This document shows, one piece after another, positions 52,524 to 62,459 of a stretch of 64,000 nt of DNA. Source of the DNA: Nocardia salmonicida NBRC 13393 (GTDB taxonomy: Bacteria > Actinomycetota > Actinomycetes > Mycobacteriales > Mycobacteriaceae); the NCBI RefSeq assembly GCF_001613085.1, contig NZ_BDBR01000008.1, forward strand, positions 248,001 to 312,000, written 5' to 3'. Each line of letters opens with the position of its first letter. Position 1 is the first letter of the stretch. Under the pieces are notes generated by a model, which worked only from the letters and a program-made list of their open reading frames with translations, had not been told where the DNA came from and made no database searches. Both the position numbers and the translations under genes were made by a program.

Positions 52524-53429
52524 TCAGCGCCCGTCCCGCTCGCTCAAGCGTTCGGTGACCCGGGAGACCTCGTACCCGAGTAGACGCTCGGCCTCTTCGA
52601 TACCGCCCTGCAGGTCGCCGACGGCATTCATCTTGGACAGATCGAGGCCGATGGTGACCAGGGTCAGCGCGATCTCCGAGGACAGGCCGGTGATGATCAC
52701 GCTGGCGCCCATCAGGCCGGACGCGTCGACGGTCTGCACGAGGTGGTTGGCCACCACGGAGTCGATCGCGGGCACACCGGTGATGTCGATGACGACCACC
52801 TTGGCGCGATTGGCGCGGATGGCGCGCAGCAGCTGTTCGGTGAGCTGGCGGGCACGCTGGGAGTCGAGCACACCGATGATCGGCAGGATGAGCAGCTGCT
52901 CGCGCACCTGCAGCACCGGGGTGGACAGCTCGCGGATGGCCTCTTGCTGGCGGCTGATGACGCGCTCGCGCTCCTGCACGAACGACACGGCCACGGTGTT
53001 GGCGATGCGGTTGGCGGCTGGTTCGTAGGCGTCGAGCACGCGGTTGAGCAGCTCGAAGTTGGACTGGTACTTCTCGAAGAGGCTGCGCGCCAGCACATCG
53101 CGCAGCAGCAGCACGATGCCGATGACCTCGTCGGTCTCGACGCCTCGCGGAATGATGCGCTCGGACAGGTCGCGGGCATAGGCCTGCAGTGCCTCGACGC
53201 TACCGGTGACGAGCACCTCGACGTAGTTGTCGTACATCGACGTCGCCTCGGAGAAGATCTCCTCCGGGGTCATCGCGGTCAGCAGTTCGGCCTCGGTGAT
53301 ACGCCGTGCCCACTCTTCCCGCAGCCCGGTGCGGTTCTGCCGCAGATGCTCGACCAACTGCGGCAGCAGGTTGTCGAGCGGTTGCGCCGGCAGCGAATCC
53401 GCCGAAAGACTCGTGGACACCTCGGACAT
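52524..53429 (-). CDS. rsbR: RsbR-like stressosome protein (sensor N-domain plus STAS)
   Basis: A 301-residue stressosome protein. The N-terminal ~180 residues form a helical RsbRD-type sensor domain (LPQLVEHLRQNRTGLREEWARRI onward), followed by a linker and a C-terminal STAS domain containing DITGVPAIDSVVANHLVQ and SSEIALTLVTIGLDLSKM. Phospho-acceptor equivalents of Bacillus T171 and T205 are Ser (AIDS) and Thr (EIALT), both phosphorylatable. The ATG at 53429 has an AAAGGGG site; an upstream GTG gives a less likely N-terminus. First gene of rsbR-S-T-X-phosphatase. Confidence 0.9.
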   Translation of the reverse strand: MSEVSTSLSADSLPAQPLDNLLPQLVEHLRQNRTGLREEWARRITEAELLTAMTPEEIFSEATSMYDNYVEVLVTGSVEALQAYARDLSERIIPRGVETDEVIGIVLLLRDVLARSLFEKYQSNFELLNRVLDAYEPAANRIANTVAVSFVQERERVISRQQEAIRELSTPVLQVREQLLILPIIGVLDSQRARQLTEQLLRAIRANRAKVVVIDITGVPAIDSVVANHLVQTVDASGLMGASVIITGLSSEIALTLVTIGLDLSKMNAVGDLQGGIEEAERLLGYEVSRVTERLSERDGR

Positions 53430-53539
53430 GGAAACCCCTGCCCCTTTCGACGACGGACGTTTTCGGTGCGCACAGTGCGCGTTGAGCCTGAGCCTACTCA
53501 TACCCCCTTCCTGGTGCTGCCCAAACGTGGCGCGCCCGG

Positions 53540-54166
53540 CTAATCCGGGGCGAACCCGCGTTCCAGTGCGCGCAGCGCCTGATCCAGATACACGGTGAGA
53601 TCGGTATCACCGCGCTCGAGCCACGCGTCGAACGCGGCACGCGCGGCGGCCAGGGTAGTGCGCCCGATGGCGAGGGGGATCAGGTCGCCCGCGCCCGCCC
53701 CGAGGCGGCTCGCGGCGAACTCGCCGACGGCGTGCTCCCACGCGTCGTAGTGCGCCCCCGCGCCCGCCGAGAGTGCGGGGACCCCGGAGACCAGGCGCAT
53801 CCTGGTACGCAACTCGGGGATGTCCTCGGCGCGATATCTGTTGGCCGCCACCACGATTCGGCGTACCGCCGCCATCATCGGCTCGTCGGCCGGGACGGCG
53901 GCGAACGCGGCGCGAAGGTCGTCGACCTCGTTGTCGAACTGGTGCCACAGCACCTCGGCCTTGGTGGGGAAGTAGCGGAAGAAGGTGCGCTCGCTCACCC
54001 CGGCCTCGGCGGCGATGCGTTCGACGGTGACGTCGTCGAACCCGTGTTCGGCGAACAGCTTCATCGCGATCACCTCCAGCTCGCGACGGGTGGTGCGCGG
54101 CGGACGCCCGCGGTGCCCCGACGGCTTCGGAATCGGCATCGGTGCGCGCGGCGGCGGGGCGGACAT
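53540..54166 (-). CDS. mftR: MftR-like TetR regulator of mycofactocin genes
   Basis: A 208-residue TetR-family protein with GRPPRTTRRELEVIAMKLFAEHGFDDVTVERIAAEAGVSERTFFRYFP as helix-turn-helix (ends quoted only) and VLWHQFDNEVDDLRAAFAAVPADEP, a pattern typical of the mycofactocin regulator MftR. It is divergent from mftE-mftD. MftR has been reported to respond to long-chain acyl-CoA. Start is uncertain: ATG at 54166 is used, alternatives are GTG 54205 and a further downstream ATG. A palindrome lies in the gap. Confidence 0.78.
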   Translation of the reverse strand: MSAPPPRAPMPIPKPSGHRGRPPRTTRRELEVIAMKLFAEHGFDDVTVERIAAEAGVSERTFFRYFPTKAEVLWHQFDNEVDDLRAAFAAVPADEPMMAAVRRIVVAANRYRAEDIPELRTRMRLVSGVPALSAGAGAHYDAWEHAVGEFAASRLGAGAGDLIPLAIGRTTLAAARAAFDAWLERGDTDLTVYLDQALRALERGFAPD

Positions 54167-54219
54167 GGATACAGGATAGGGACTCGGCGAGCTTTCGACC
54201 TGCACGAGCTATTGATTAT

Positions 54220-54232
54220 GTCAGTGACTGAC
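54220..54232. promoter_or_regulatory. Perfect palindrome GTCAGT-G-ACTGAC, likely MftR operator
   Basis: A perfect 6-1-6 inverted repeat between divergent mftR and mftE, 16 bp before the mftE ATG at 54248. It overlaps an alternative in-frame ATG at 54218, which argues against that codon as start. Expected position for a TetR-family operator. Confidence 0.6.
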
Positions 54233-54247
54233 GTTAATGTTGGCGCC

Positions 54248-54949
54248 ATGTTCGTGGCGCACCTCACATCGCCCGAGGCAGGTGTGCGCGCCGCCGAGGG
54301 AGTGATCCTGGTCATTCCGCTCGGTGCGACCGAGCAGCACGGCCCGCATCTGCCCCTGTCGACCGACAGCGATATCGCCTCGGCGGTGTGCCTGCGAGCC
54401 GCCGCCGAGCGTCCCGACGTGCTCATCGCGCCTGCCGTGACCTACGGGGCAAGCGGCGAGCACGCGGGGTTCGCCGGCACCTTGTCGATCGGGCAGGCGG
54501 CGCTGGAACTGCTCGTCGTCGAACTGTGTCGCTCCGCGACGGACACGTTCTCACGAATCGTGCTGGTCAACGGGCATGGCGGCAATGTGGAAACGCTGCG
54601 CCGAGCCGTCGCCTTGCTGCGGTCGGAGTCGCGCGACGTGCGGGTGTTCTCGCCCGGCTACGGCGGCGACCCGCACGCCGGGCGCACCGAAACCTCGATC
54701 CAGCTCGCGCTGAGTCCCGAGCTGGTGCGCACCGAACTGGCCGAGCCGGGGGACTGCCGCCCGCTGGCCGAACTGCTGCCGCTGCTGCGCGCGGGCGGAG
54801 TGCGGGCAGCCAGCCCCAATGGAATCCTCGGCGACCCCACCGGATCGAGTGCCGACGAAGGCGCCGATCTGTTGCGGGTCGCCACGACCGCATTGCTGGA
54901 AGACCTGCGCCGATGGTGGCCGCAGGATCATGAGGAAGGACCCCGATGA
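54248..54949 (+). CDS. mftE: MftE, mycofactocin precursor peptidase (creatininase family)
   Basis: A 233-residue creatininase-family metallopeptidase. Features are VIPLGATEQHGPHLPLSTDSDIA with metal-binding His and Asp, YGASGEHAGFAGTLSIG and LVNGHGGNVETLRRAV. MftE cleaves the modified MftA peptide to release the C-terminal Val-Tyr-derived AHDP. The gene's stop overlaps the mftD start (ATGA). Normally preceded by mftABC and mftD; here it directly follows mftR, with no space for mftA. Confidence 0.88.
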   Translation: MFVAHLTSPEAGVRAAEGVILVIPLGATEQHGPHLPLSTDSDIASAVCLRAAAERPDVLIAPAVTYGASGEHAGFAGTLSIGQAALELLVVELCRSATDTFSRIVLVNGHGGNVETLRRAVALLRSESRDVRVFSPGYGGDPHAGRTETSIQLALSPELVRTELAEPGDCRPLAELLPLLRAGGVRAASPNGILGDPTGSSADEGADLLRVATTALLEDLRRWWPQDHEEGPR

Positions 54950-56190
54950 ATCCCTGGTTCGAGACCGTTGCCGAGGCGCAACGGCGCGCCCGCAAGCGCC
55001 TGCCGAAGTCGGTGTACGGCGCGCTGATCGCGGGTTCGGAACGCGGACAGACCATCGAAGACAATCAGACCGCGTTCACCGAACTCGGTTTCGCCCCGCA
55101 CTGCGCGGGCCCGATCGGCGAACGCGACCAATCGACCACGGTGCTGGGCCAGCAGGTCTCCATGCCGGTGCTGATCTCGCCGACCGGCGTGCAGGCGGTG
55201 CATCCCGACGGTGAGGTCGCCGTCGCGCGCGCCGCGGCGGCACGCGGAATCGCCATGGGGCTCAGCTCTTTCGCGAGCAAGCCCGTCGAGGAGGTCATCG
55301 CCGCCAACCCGTCGACCCTGTTCCAGCTGTACTGGTGTGGCAACAGAGACCAGATCCTCGAGCGGATGGCCAGGGCGAAGAAGGCGGGCGCGGTGGGCCT
55401 GATCCTCACCCTGGACTGGTCGTTCTCGCACGGCCGCGACTGGGGCAGCCCGGTGATCCCGGAATCGTTGAACCTGCGCACGATGATGAAATTCGCGCCG
55501 CAGACCCTCGCGCGCCCGCGCTGGCTCGCGACCTACCTGCGCTCGGGCAGCATCCCCGACCTCACCGCACCCAATATGGCGGTCGGCGGCGGCGCGGCGC
55601 CCGGGTTCTTCGGCGCCTACGGCGAATGGATGCAGACACCGGCGCCCGACTGGGACGATGTCGCCTGGATCTGCGCGCAATGGGACGGTCCGGTGCTGCT
55701 CAAGGGCGTGATGCGGGTAGACGACGCCTTGCGCGCCGTCGACGCGGGCGTCGCGGGCATCTCGGTGTCCAACCACGGCGGCAACAACCTCGACGGCACC
55801 CCCGCCGCCATCCGCGCGCTGCCGGTGCTCGCCGACGCGGTGGGCGACCAGATCGAGGTGCTCCTCGACGGCGGCATCCGGCGCGGCAGCGATGTCGTGA
55901 AGGCGGTGGCGCTCGGTGCGCGTGCCGTACTGATCGGGCGCGCGTACCTCTGGGGTCTGGCGGCCAACGGTCAGGCCGGTGTCGAGAACGTTCTCGACGT
56001 CCTGCGCGGCGGCATCGATTCCGCGCTGTTGGGTCTGCGCAAGACCTCGATCACCGACCTGACGCGCGACGACATCGTGATCCCGGCCGGTTTCGAGCGC
56101 GCGTTGGGGGTGGGTTCGGGGCAAAACGATTCCGGCAACCGGGATTTCACGACTAACGCAACGGTCGTCAGCGGCGCCGCGTCTCGTTAG
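54946..56190 (+). CDS. mftD: MftD, pre-mycofactocin synthase (FMN-dependent)
   Basis: A 414-residue FMN alpha-hydroxyacid oxidase-like TIM barrel. It has PVLISPTGVQAVHPDGE, SSFASKPVEEV, LILTLDWSFSHGRDWGSP (in place of the usual T-V-D-P region), LKGVMRVDDALRAVDAGVAGISVSNHGGNNLDG with the catalytic His, and LDGGIRRGSDVVKA. MftD oxidatively deaminates AHDP to pre-mycofactocin. The reverse order E-D and absence of mftA, B, C and F nearby distinguish this locus from mycobacterial ones. Confidence 0.88.
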   Translation: MNPWFETVAEAQRRARKRLPKSVYGALIAGSERGQTIEDNQTAFTELGFAPHCAGPIGERDQSTTVLGQQVSMPVLISPTGVQAVHPDGEVAVARAAAARGIAMGLSSFASKPVEEVIAANPSTLFQLYWCGNRDQILERMARAKKAGAVGLILTLDWSFSHGRDWGSPVIPESLNLRTMMKFAPQTLARPRWLATYLRSGSIPDLTAPNMAVGGGAAPGFFGAYGEWMQTPAPDWDDVAWICAQWDGPVLLKGVMRVDDALRAVDAGVAGISVSNHGGNNLDGTPAAIRALPVLADAVGDQIEVLLDGGIRRGSDVVKAVALGARAVLIGRAYLWGLAANGQAGVENVLDVLRGGIDSALLGLRKTSITDLTRDDIVIPAGFERALGVGSGQNDSGNRDFTTNATVVSGAASR

Positions 56191-56227
56191 TATCGGCGGT
56201 TGGGCAGCACCGCCGGAGGGGGATTTC

Positions 56228-56746
56228 GTGAGTGTGGTTTCGGATATCGAGGGTTCGCGTCGGCGAATCATGATGTCGCGCAGCGTGTCCTACACGCTGC
56301 CCGCCGTGGTGGCGGTGGCACTGGTCTCGGCCGGATGTGGCACCGCCACCCCGAAACCGGCACCGCGCGCGGCGTCGACCACGCTCACGACCACCTCGAA
56401 GCCCCCGACGACGACTTCCCGGACGACCACCACGACCGCGGCCGCCGCCGAACCGGCGTCCGTCGGGGTCTGCGTGGACACGACGACCAACGTCCGGGTG
56501 GCCGACGATCAGTGCGACACCGCGGGCACCAGGTACTCGCGCTTCTGGTACCAGCACACCGATACCTTCGTGTACCCGGCGATCGGCGTCGCGGTCGCGC
56601 TGGCGGCGGGCAGCTTCCTACGCCCGACCAGCGGTGAGATCTTCGATCGCGGCGCACCGACCAAAGGCGGCACTGTCGCGCGCGGTGGTCTGGGCAAGAC
56701 CCGCCCCGATTCCTCCGGAGGGGGCGGCGGCAGCGCCGGGTCCTAG
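56228..56746 (+). CDS. Putative lipoprotein, Thr-rich linker and C-terminal membrane helix
   Basis: A 172-residue protein of unknown function. After a basic N-terminus, a hydrophobic segment ends in a lipobox-like VSAGC (about residues 33-37), followed by a Thr/Ala/Pro-rich linker, a short domain with two cysteines (GVCVDTT, DDQCDTAG) and a second hydrophobic segment (YPAIGVAVALAAGSF), then a Gly-rich tail. GTG at 56228 has GGAGGGGG upstream. It ends 4 bp past the stop of the opposing MarR gene. Confidence 0.7.
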   Translation: MSVVSDIEGSRRRIMMSRSVSYTLPAVVAVALVSAGCGTATPKPAPRAASTTLTTTSKPPTTTSRTTTTTAAAAEPASVGVCVDTTTNVRVADDQCDTAGTRYSRFWYQHTDTFVYPAIGVAVALAAGSFLRPTSGEIFDRGAPTKGGTVARGGLGKTRPDSSGGGGGSAGS

Positions 56747-57252
56747 TCCTCGCCGGGCGCGGCGGTTTGCAGGCGACCGACCGGGTCGTCGGCCTTCGCG
56801 CCGCGGTGATGGTCGACGAGCACGTCGTAGATCTCCGCGAGGGTGGCGAGCTGGTCGCGATCCAACACGTCGATCATGTGTTTGCGCACGCTGCGCACGT
56901 GCGCGGGCGCGGCCGTGGTGAGCAGTTGTCCGCCGGTCGGGGTCAGCTTGGCCACGGTGCGGCGCTGGTCGTGCGGCATCGTCTCGCGTGAGACCAGTCC
57001 GCGCTTCTGCATGCGGGTGATCTGGTGCGAGAGCCTGCTCTGCGACCATTCGAGCGCGCAGGCCAGATCGGCGAAGGTGAGTCGCTGGCCCGGTGCGTCG
57101 GCTAGGTAGACCATGACGGAATACTCGACATAGCTCAGGTTGGCGGCCCTGCCTGCGTCACGTCCGATCGCCGCGGCGATCAGGTCGCGGGTCCGGACAT
57201 AGCCCAGCCAGGCACGCATTTCGACATCATCGAGCCACTGTGGATCGGTCAC
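56743..57252 (-). CDS. MarR-family transcriptional regulator
   Basis: A 169-residue winged-helix protein with YVEYSVMVYLADAPGQRLTFADLACALEWSQSRLSHQITRMQKRGLV (ends quoted in part), RETMPHDQRRTVAKLTPTG as wing. GTG start at 57252. Three similar motifs containing TGAA-CG-TGCA lie in its upstream region and are probable binding sites. Divergent from class I fumarase, whose relation to it is unclear. Confidence 0.88.
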   Translation of the reverse strand: MTDPQWLDDVEMRAWLGYVRTRDLIAAAIGRDAGRAANLSYVEYSVMVYLADAPGQRLTFADLACALEWSQSRLSHQITRMQKRGLVSRETMPHDQRRTVAKLTPTGGQLLTTAAPAHVRSVRKHMIDVLDRDQLATLAEIYDVLVDHHRGAKADDPVGRLQTAAPGED

Positions 57253-57269
57253 GATCGAGCTCCAGATTC

Positions 57270-57354
57270 TGAAGGTGCAGGCTTCGGATTGAACGGTGCA
57301 CTCCCGCCACCGCCCGGGAGAATGGGTAGCACCGTTTGGGTTGAACGTGCAACC
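57270..57354. promoter_or_regulatory. Repeated MarR-type operator motifs
   Basis: Within 85 bp upstream of the MarR gene occur TGAAGGTGCA (57270-57279), TTGAACGGTGCA (57289-57300) and GGTTGAACGTGCAACC (57339-57354). The last is a near-perfect palindrome with one mismatched pair. Spacing between the second and third is 52 bp. Likely autoregulatory sites. Confidence 0.5.
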
Positions 57355-57509
57355 TCGATATTAGTTAGGGTCAGTTAGGAACCTCACATAGGGTTGCCTA
57401 ACCGCCGTGCGGGTGTGGGTGGTCGTTAGGCTGCGGATTGCTTTGTGACCAGCCCTGCCTGGTGCTCCGCAGTGTTGCGGTGCCCGCCCTGCCCGAAGGA
57501 GTGCGATCC

Positions 57510-59186
<1,677 letters not shown>

Positions 59187-59201
59187 TCATCCGGCTCCGA
59201 T

Positions 59202-59233
59202 ACCCCGGTATCCGCTGCGGCGGGTGCCGGGGT
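59202..59233 (+). terminator. Terminator after fumarase
   Basis: ACCCCGGTATCC pairs with GGGTGCCGGGGT (two G-U pairs) around an 8-nt loop, 15 bp after the stop codon, followed by TTCGTCTGTTT. Confidence 0.6.
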
Positions 59234-59312
59234 TTCGTCTGTTTCGCGGGCCCGGCGGCGCCTGTCACCCGGTGTAATGTGACGCCCGACATACGGCGGA
59301 CAGGGGTGCGGA

Positions 59313-60704
59313 TTGGCGAGCGGTTCAGTGCCGAGGGGGCGGGTGACGCGCAGCGCGAAGTTGGGGCAGTTCGCCGCCGGTCAGGCCATGCGGGAAGTCG
59401 GGCGGCGGCTGTCGATGATAGGCCGCACCGACGAGGCGCGGGAGGTGCTGGCCGAGCGGTCGGCGATGATGAAGGCGCAGCAGATCGTCGCGGTGTTGGG
59501 GAGCATGAAGGGCTCGGCGATGAAGCTCGGGCAGATGGGGTCGGTGCTCGATCTCGACTTCGTGCCCGAAGCCCATCGAGAGCAGTTCCGTGCCCAGCTC
59601 GCGGCCCTGCAGGACCGGGCGCCCGCGATGCCGTTCTCGACGATGCGGCAGGTGATCGAGGACGACCTCGGTCCCTTGTCGCGGACCTTCGCCGAGTTCG
59701 GTGAGACAGCGATCGCGGCGGCCTCGATCGGCCAGGTGCACCGGGCGCGACTGCACGACGGGCGCGTCGTCGCGGTCAAGGTGAAGTATCCCGGGGTGGA
59801 GCGCGCCGTCCACGCCGATATCAGCAATCTCGAGTTCCTCGCCAAGATGGCGAGAACGGCGCTGCCGAGCATGGCCGATACGGGCGTGCTGGAGGAGGTC
59901 GCCAACAATCTGCGCAGCGAGCTCGATTACGAGCGCGAAGCTCGAACTCAGCATCGGGTCGCGCAGCGCTATCGTGGCCATCCCTTCATCACCGTGCCCG
60001 ACAGCATCGAGGAATTCTGTACGCACAATGTGCTGGTCACCGAATTCGTCGAGGGACATCCCTTTTCGCATATCCAGACCCTGCCCGCCGCCGAACGTGA
60101 CCGGCTCGGTGAACTGATCTATCGCTTCTATATCGCCGGCCTGTTCGCCGACAACGAGTTCTGTGGCGATCCGCATCCGGGCAATGTGCTGCTGGCCGCT
60201 GACGGCAAGCTCGCCTTCGTCGACTTCGGTCTCTACAAGGAGATGGACCCCGACCACGTCGAATTCGAACGTGATGTCCTGCGGGCAGCCGCGGAAGGCC
60301 GGGGCGAGGATCTGTTCGCGGCGTGGGTGGGTAGGGGGATCATCGACCCCGATTCCGCGGTCACCGCGGAGGAGAGTCTGGCCTACGTCTGGGCCGCCAC
60401 GGGCTGGCACCTGCTCGACGAGGCCGTCACGATCACCCCCGAATTGGCGACCGGCGCACTGCTTCTCGCCATCGATCCGCGCTCGTCGGACTTCCAGGGC
60501 ATGCACAAACAGCTGTTGCCGCCCGAGCACGTGTTCTCCCGCCGCGCCGACCTGTTCACCTTCGCCACCCTCGGTCAGCTGCGCGCCACCGCCAACTGGC
60601 ATCAGCTCGCCCGCGAATGGCTCTACGACGAACCTCCGCAGACCGAAACCGGCCGGGTGATCGAGCAGTGGCGCCTCGGTCTCGGCGACCGGTCGGGTCG
60701 ATAG
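59313..60704 (+). CDS. ABC1/UbiB-family atypical kinase
   Basis: A 463-residue member of the ABC1/AarF/UbiB kinase-like family. The KxGQ motif is seen as MKLGQMGSVL, the Ala-rich loop as AAASIGQVHRA, catalytic Lys as VAVKVKYPG, and FCGDPHPGNVLL plus FVDFGLYK complete the pattern. Members act on lipid-linked substrates, often quinones. The start is uncertain: TTG 59313, GTG 59328 or GTG 59343 are all in frame; I list the longest. No transmembrane helix is evident at the C-terminus. Confidence 0.87.
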   Translation: MASGSVPRGRVTRSAKLGQFAAGQAMREVGRRLSMIGRTDEAREVLAERSAMMKAQQIVAVLGSMKGSAMKLGQMGSVLDLDFVPEAHREQFRAQLAALQDRAPAMPFSTMRQVIEDDLGPLSRTFAEFGETAIAAASIGQVHRARLHDGRVVAVKVKYPGVERAVHADISNLEFLAKMARTALPSMADTGVLEEVANNLRSELDYEREARTQHRVAQRYRGHPFITVPDSIEEFCTHNVLVTEFVEGHPFSHIQTLPAAERDRLGELIYRFYIAGLFADNEFCGDPHPGNVLLAADGKLAFVDFGLYKEMDPDHVEFERDVLRAAAEGRGEDLFAAWVGRGIIDPDSAVTAEESLAYVWAATGWHLLDEAVTITPELATGALLLAIDPRSSDFQGMHKQLLPPEHVFSRRADLFTFATLGQLRATANWHQLAREWLYDEPPQTETGRVIEQWRLGLGDRSGR

Positions 60705-60713
60705 AATCCGCCT

Positions 60714-61223
60714 ATGAAGACTGTGCTCGGCCGCGCGGCCGACCGGATCCTGGTGACGATGACGGCCGCCGCCGCAGTGACCGCCGTCGGCATCGGCACC
60801 GTCGGCGCCCAGCCCGAGCCGCGCGAACAGTTCCAATCGGCAGCGGGCACCGAAGGCCTCGACCCACCGCTCGCCGCCGCCTACACCCTCGCCGAGAAGC
60901 AGGCCCATGCCGAGGATGTGCCGCTGTCGATCACCTCCGGCCATCGCACCTACGAGCAGCAGCAATGGCTCTGGCAGGACGGCCTCGCCACTTACGGCAG
61001 CCCCGAGGAAGCGCGCCGCTGGGTGCTGCCGCCGGAGGAATCCACCCATGTCTCCGGTCGCGCCGTCGATGTCGGCCCGCAGGTGGGGGCGCAGTGGCTC
61101 GAGAACAACGGCAATCGGTGGGGGCTGTGCCGCACCTTCGACAACGAGTGGTGGCATTTCGAGTTGGTCACCGCGCCCGGCACACCGTGTCCGCCTCGGG
61201 TACCGGACGCGAGCCAACGCTAG
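60714..61223 (+). CDS. Secreted D-alanyl-D-alanine carboxypeptidase (peptidase M15B)
   Basis: A 169-residue exported protein with signal peptide (hydrophobic stretch to about VGAQ) and an M15B peptidase domain: SITSGHRTYEQQQWLW, STHVSGRAVDVGP (zinc His and Asp) and NEWWHFEL (zinc His and catalytic Glu context). Trims D-Ala from peptidoglycan stem peptides. Begins 9 bp after the ABC1 gene, so the two may be an operon. Confidence 0.87.
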   Translation: MKTVLGRAADRILVTMTAAAAVTAVGIGTVGAQPEPREQFQSAAGTEGLDPPLAAAYTLAEKQAHAEDVPLSITSGHRTYEQQQWLWQDGLATYGSPEEARRWVLPPEESTHVSGRAVDVGPQVGAQWLENNGNRWGLCRTFDNEWWHFELVTAPGTPCPPRVPDASQR

Positions 61224-61234
61224 AGCGGAACAGT

Positions 61235-62374
61235 TCAGCGCAGCGCGCCGAAGAATGTCCGGATGTCGGCGACGTGGGCGACGGGTTCCTCCATCGCGAC
61301 GAAATGGTTGCCCGGATTTCCCGTCGGCCAGTGGGTGATCTTGTTGCCCCGGTCGGCGAGTGTGCGCATGAGCGGTGAACCGCCGCCGTAGACGCCGGTC
61401 GGCACCAGGTTCTGGTCGGTGGGCCAACTGAATCCGCCACCGTCGCGCAGTCCGTCGTACATCGGCCAGGACGAGGTGCCGGTGGTCTGGGTGAACCAGT
61501 ACAGGGCGATGTTGGTCAGCAGGTGGTCGCGTTCGATCACGTCTTCGGCGCGGTCGGCCATGTAGGCGAACTCCTGGAACTTCTGCATCATCCATGCCAG
61601 CAGTGCGACCGGCGAATCGTTCCAGCCGAGGGCGAAGGTTTGCGGCGCCGCCCGCAACAGGGCGTGGTGGTCGACGCCGCCGGTCATCCACTGCTGCATT
61701 TCCGCCCACTGCGCGCGATCCTCGGCCGACATCGCGGGCACGTCGGCCTCGGTCGGCATGCCGATCCCGCCGTCGAGATGCACGCCGATCACGTGTTCCG
61801 GGGCGGCGAGCGCCATCTCCGGCGCGATGTAGGCGCCGAGGTCACCGCCCTGCGTGCCGTAGCGGTCATAGCCGAGGCGGTCCATCAGAGTGGCCCACAT
61901 CGCGGCGACCCGTGCGGTGGTCATTCCGGGTTCGCGCGGCGCCGCCGAGAAGGCGAAGCCGGGGACGGACGGGATCACCACGTCGAAGGCGAGCGCGGGG
62001 TCGAGGCCATGGGCGCGCGGATCGGTGAGTGGGCCGATGGTGCGGGTGAACTCGACGAAGGAGTTGGGCCAGCCGTGGGTCAGCAGCAGCGGCACCGCGT
62101 CGGGCTCGGGGGAGCGAACGTGCACGAAATGGACATCGAGGCCGTCGATCTCGGTGATGAACTGGGGAAACGCATTCAGCGCGGCTTCTTGTGCCCGCCA
62201 ATCGAATTCGTGCACCCAGTACTGGGCGAGCTCGCGCAGGTACTCGGCTGGGATGCCGCGCTCCCAGCCTTCGCCCGGCAGTTGAGCCGCCCAGCGCGCC
62301 CTGCTCAGCCGGTCGTACAGGTCGTCGATCTCGGACTGAAGGATGTCGATGCGGAACGGGCGAATGGTGCTCAT
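61235..62374 (-). CDS. Epoxide hydrolase (alpha/beta hydrolase with EHN domain)
   Basis: A 379-residue microsomal-type epoxide hydrolase. It has an N-terminal EHN domain (RPFRIDILQSEIDDLYDRLSRARW), the oxyanion-hole HGWPNSFVEF, the nucleophile Asp in QGGDLGAYIAPEMA and a C-terminal His in NPGNHFVAMEEP. It hydrolyses an epoxide to a diol; substrate unknown. It is divergent from a WYL regulator with a perfect inverted repeat between the genes, which suggests specific regulation. Confidence 0.9.
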   Translation of the reverse strand: MSTIRPFRIDILQSEIDDLYDRLSRARWAAQLPGEGWERGIPAEYLRELAQYWVHEFDWRAQEAALNAFPQFITEIDGLDVHFVHVRSPEPDAVPLLLTHGWPNSFVEFTRTIGPLTDPRAHGLDPALAFDVVIPSVPGFAFSAAPREPGMTTARVAAMWATLMDRLGYDRYGTQGGDLGAYIAPEMALAAPEHVIGVHLDGGIGMPTEADVPAMSAEDRAQWAEMQQWMTGGVDHHALLRAAPQTFALGWNDSPVALLAWMMQKFQEFAYMADRAEDVIERDHLLTNIALYWFTQTTGTSSWPMYDGLRDGGGFSWPTDQNLVPTGVYGGGSPLMRTLADRGNKITHWPTGNPGNHFVAMEEPVAHVADIRTFFGALR

Positions 62375-62415
62375 CGGAACTCCTCGTTGTCGGTGTGATT
62401 CCGACGCTACGAATC

Positions 62416-62440
62416 ATCTAGGACAGGTTCGGTCCTAGAT
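62416..62440. promoter_or_regulatory. Inverted repeat ATCTAGGAC-N7-GTCCTAGAT, probable WYL regulator operator
   Basis: Perfect 9-bp arms around a 7-bp spacer, in the 85-bp gap between the divergent epoxide hydrolase and WYL regulator genes, 20 bp before the latter's start. The symmetric and central position suits one operator controlling both directions. Confidence 0.75.
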
Positions 62441-62459
62441 ATCCGGCAGAATCGAGAAC

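Noticed and set aside
57360-57403. IdeR/DtxR iron-box-like sequence before the iron-sulfur fumarase (GTTAGG...CCTAAC)
   Set aside because: By eye only about 12 of 19 consensus positions match, too few to annotate; iron control of this fumarase remains a guess.
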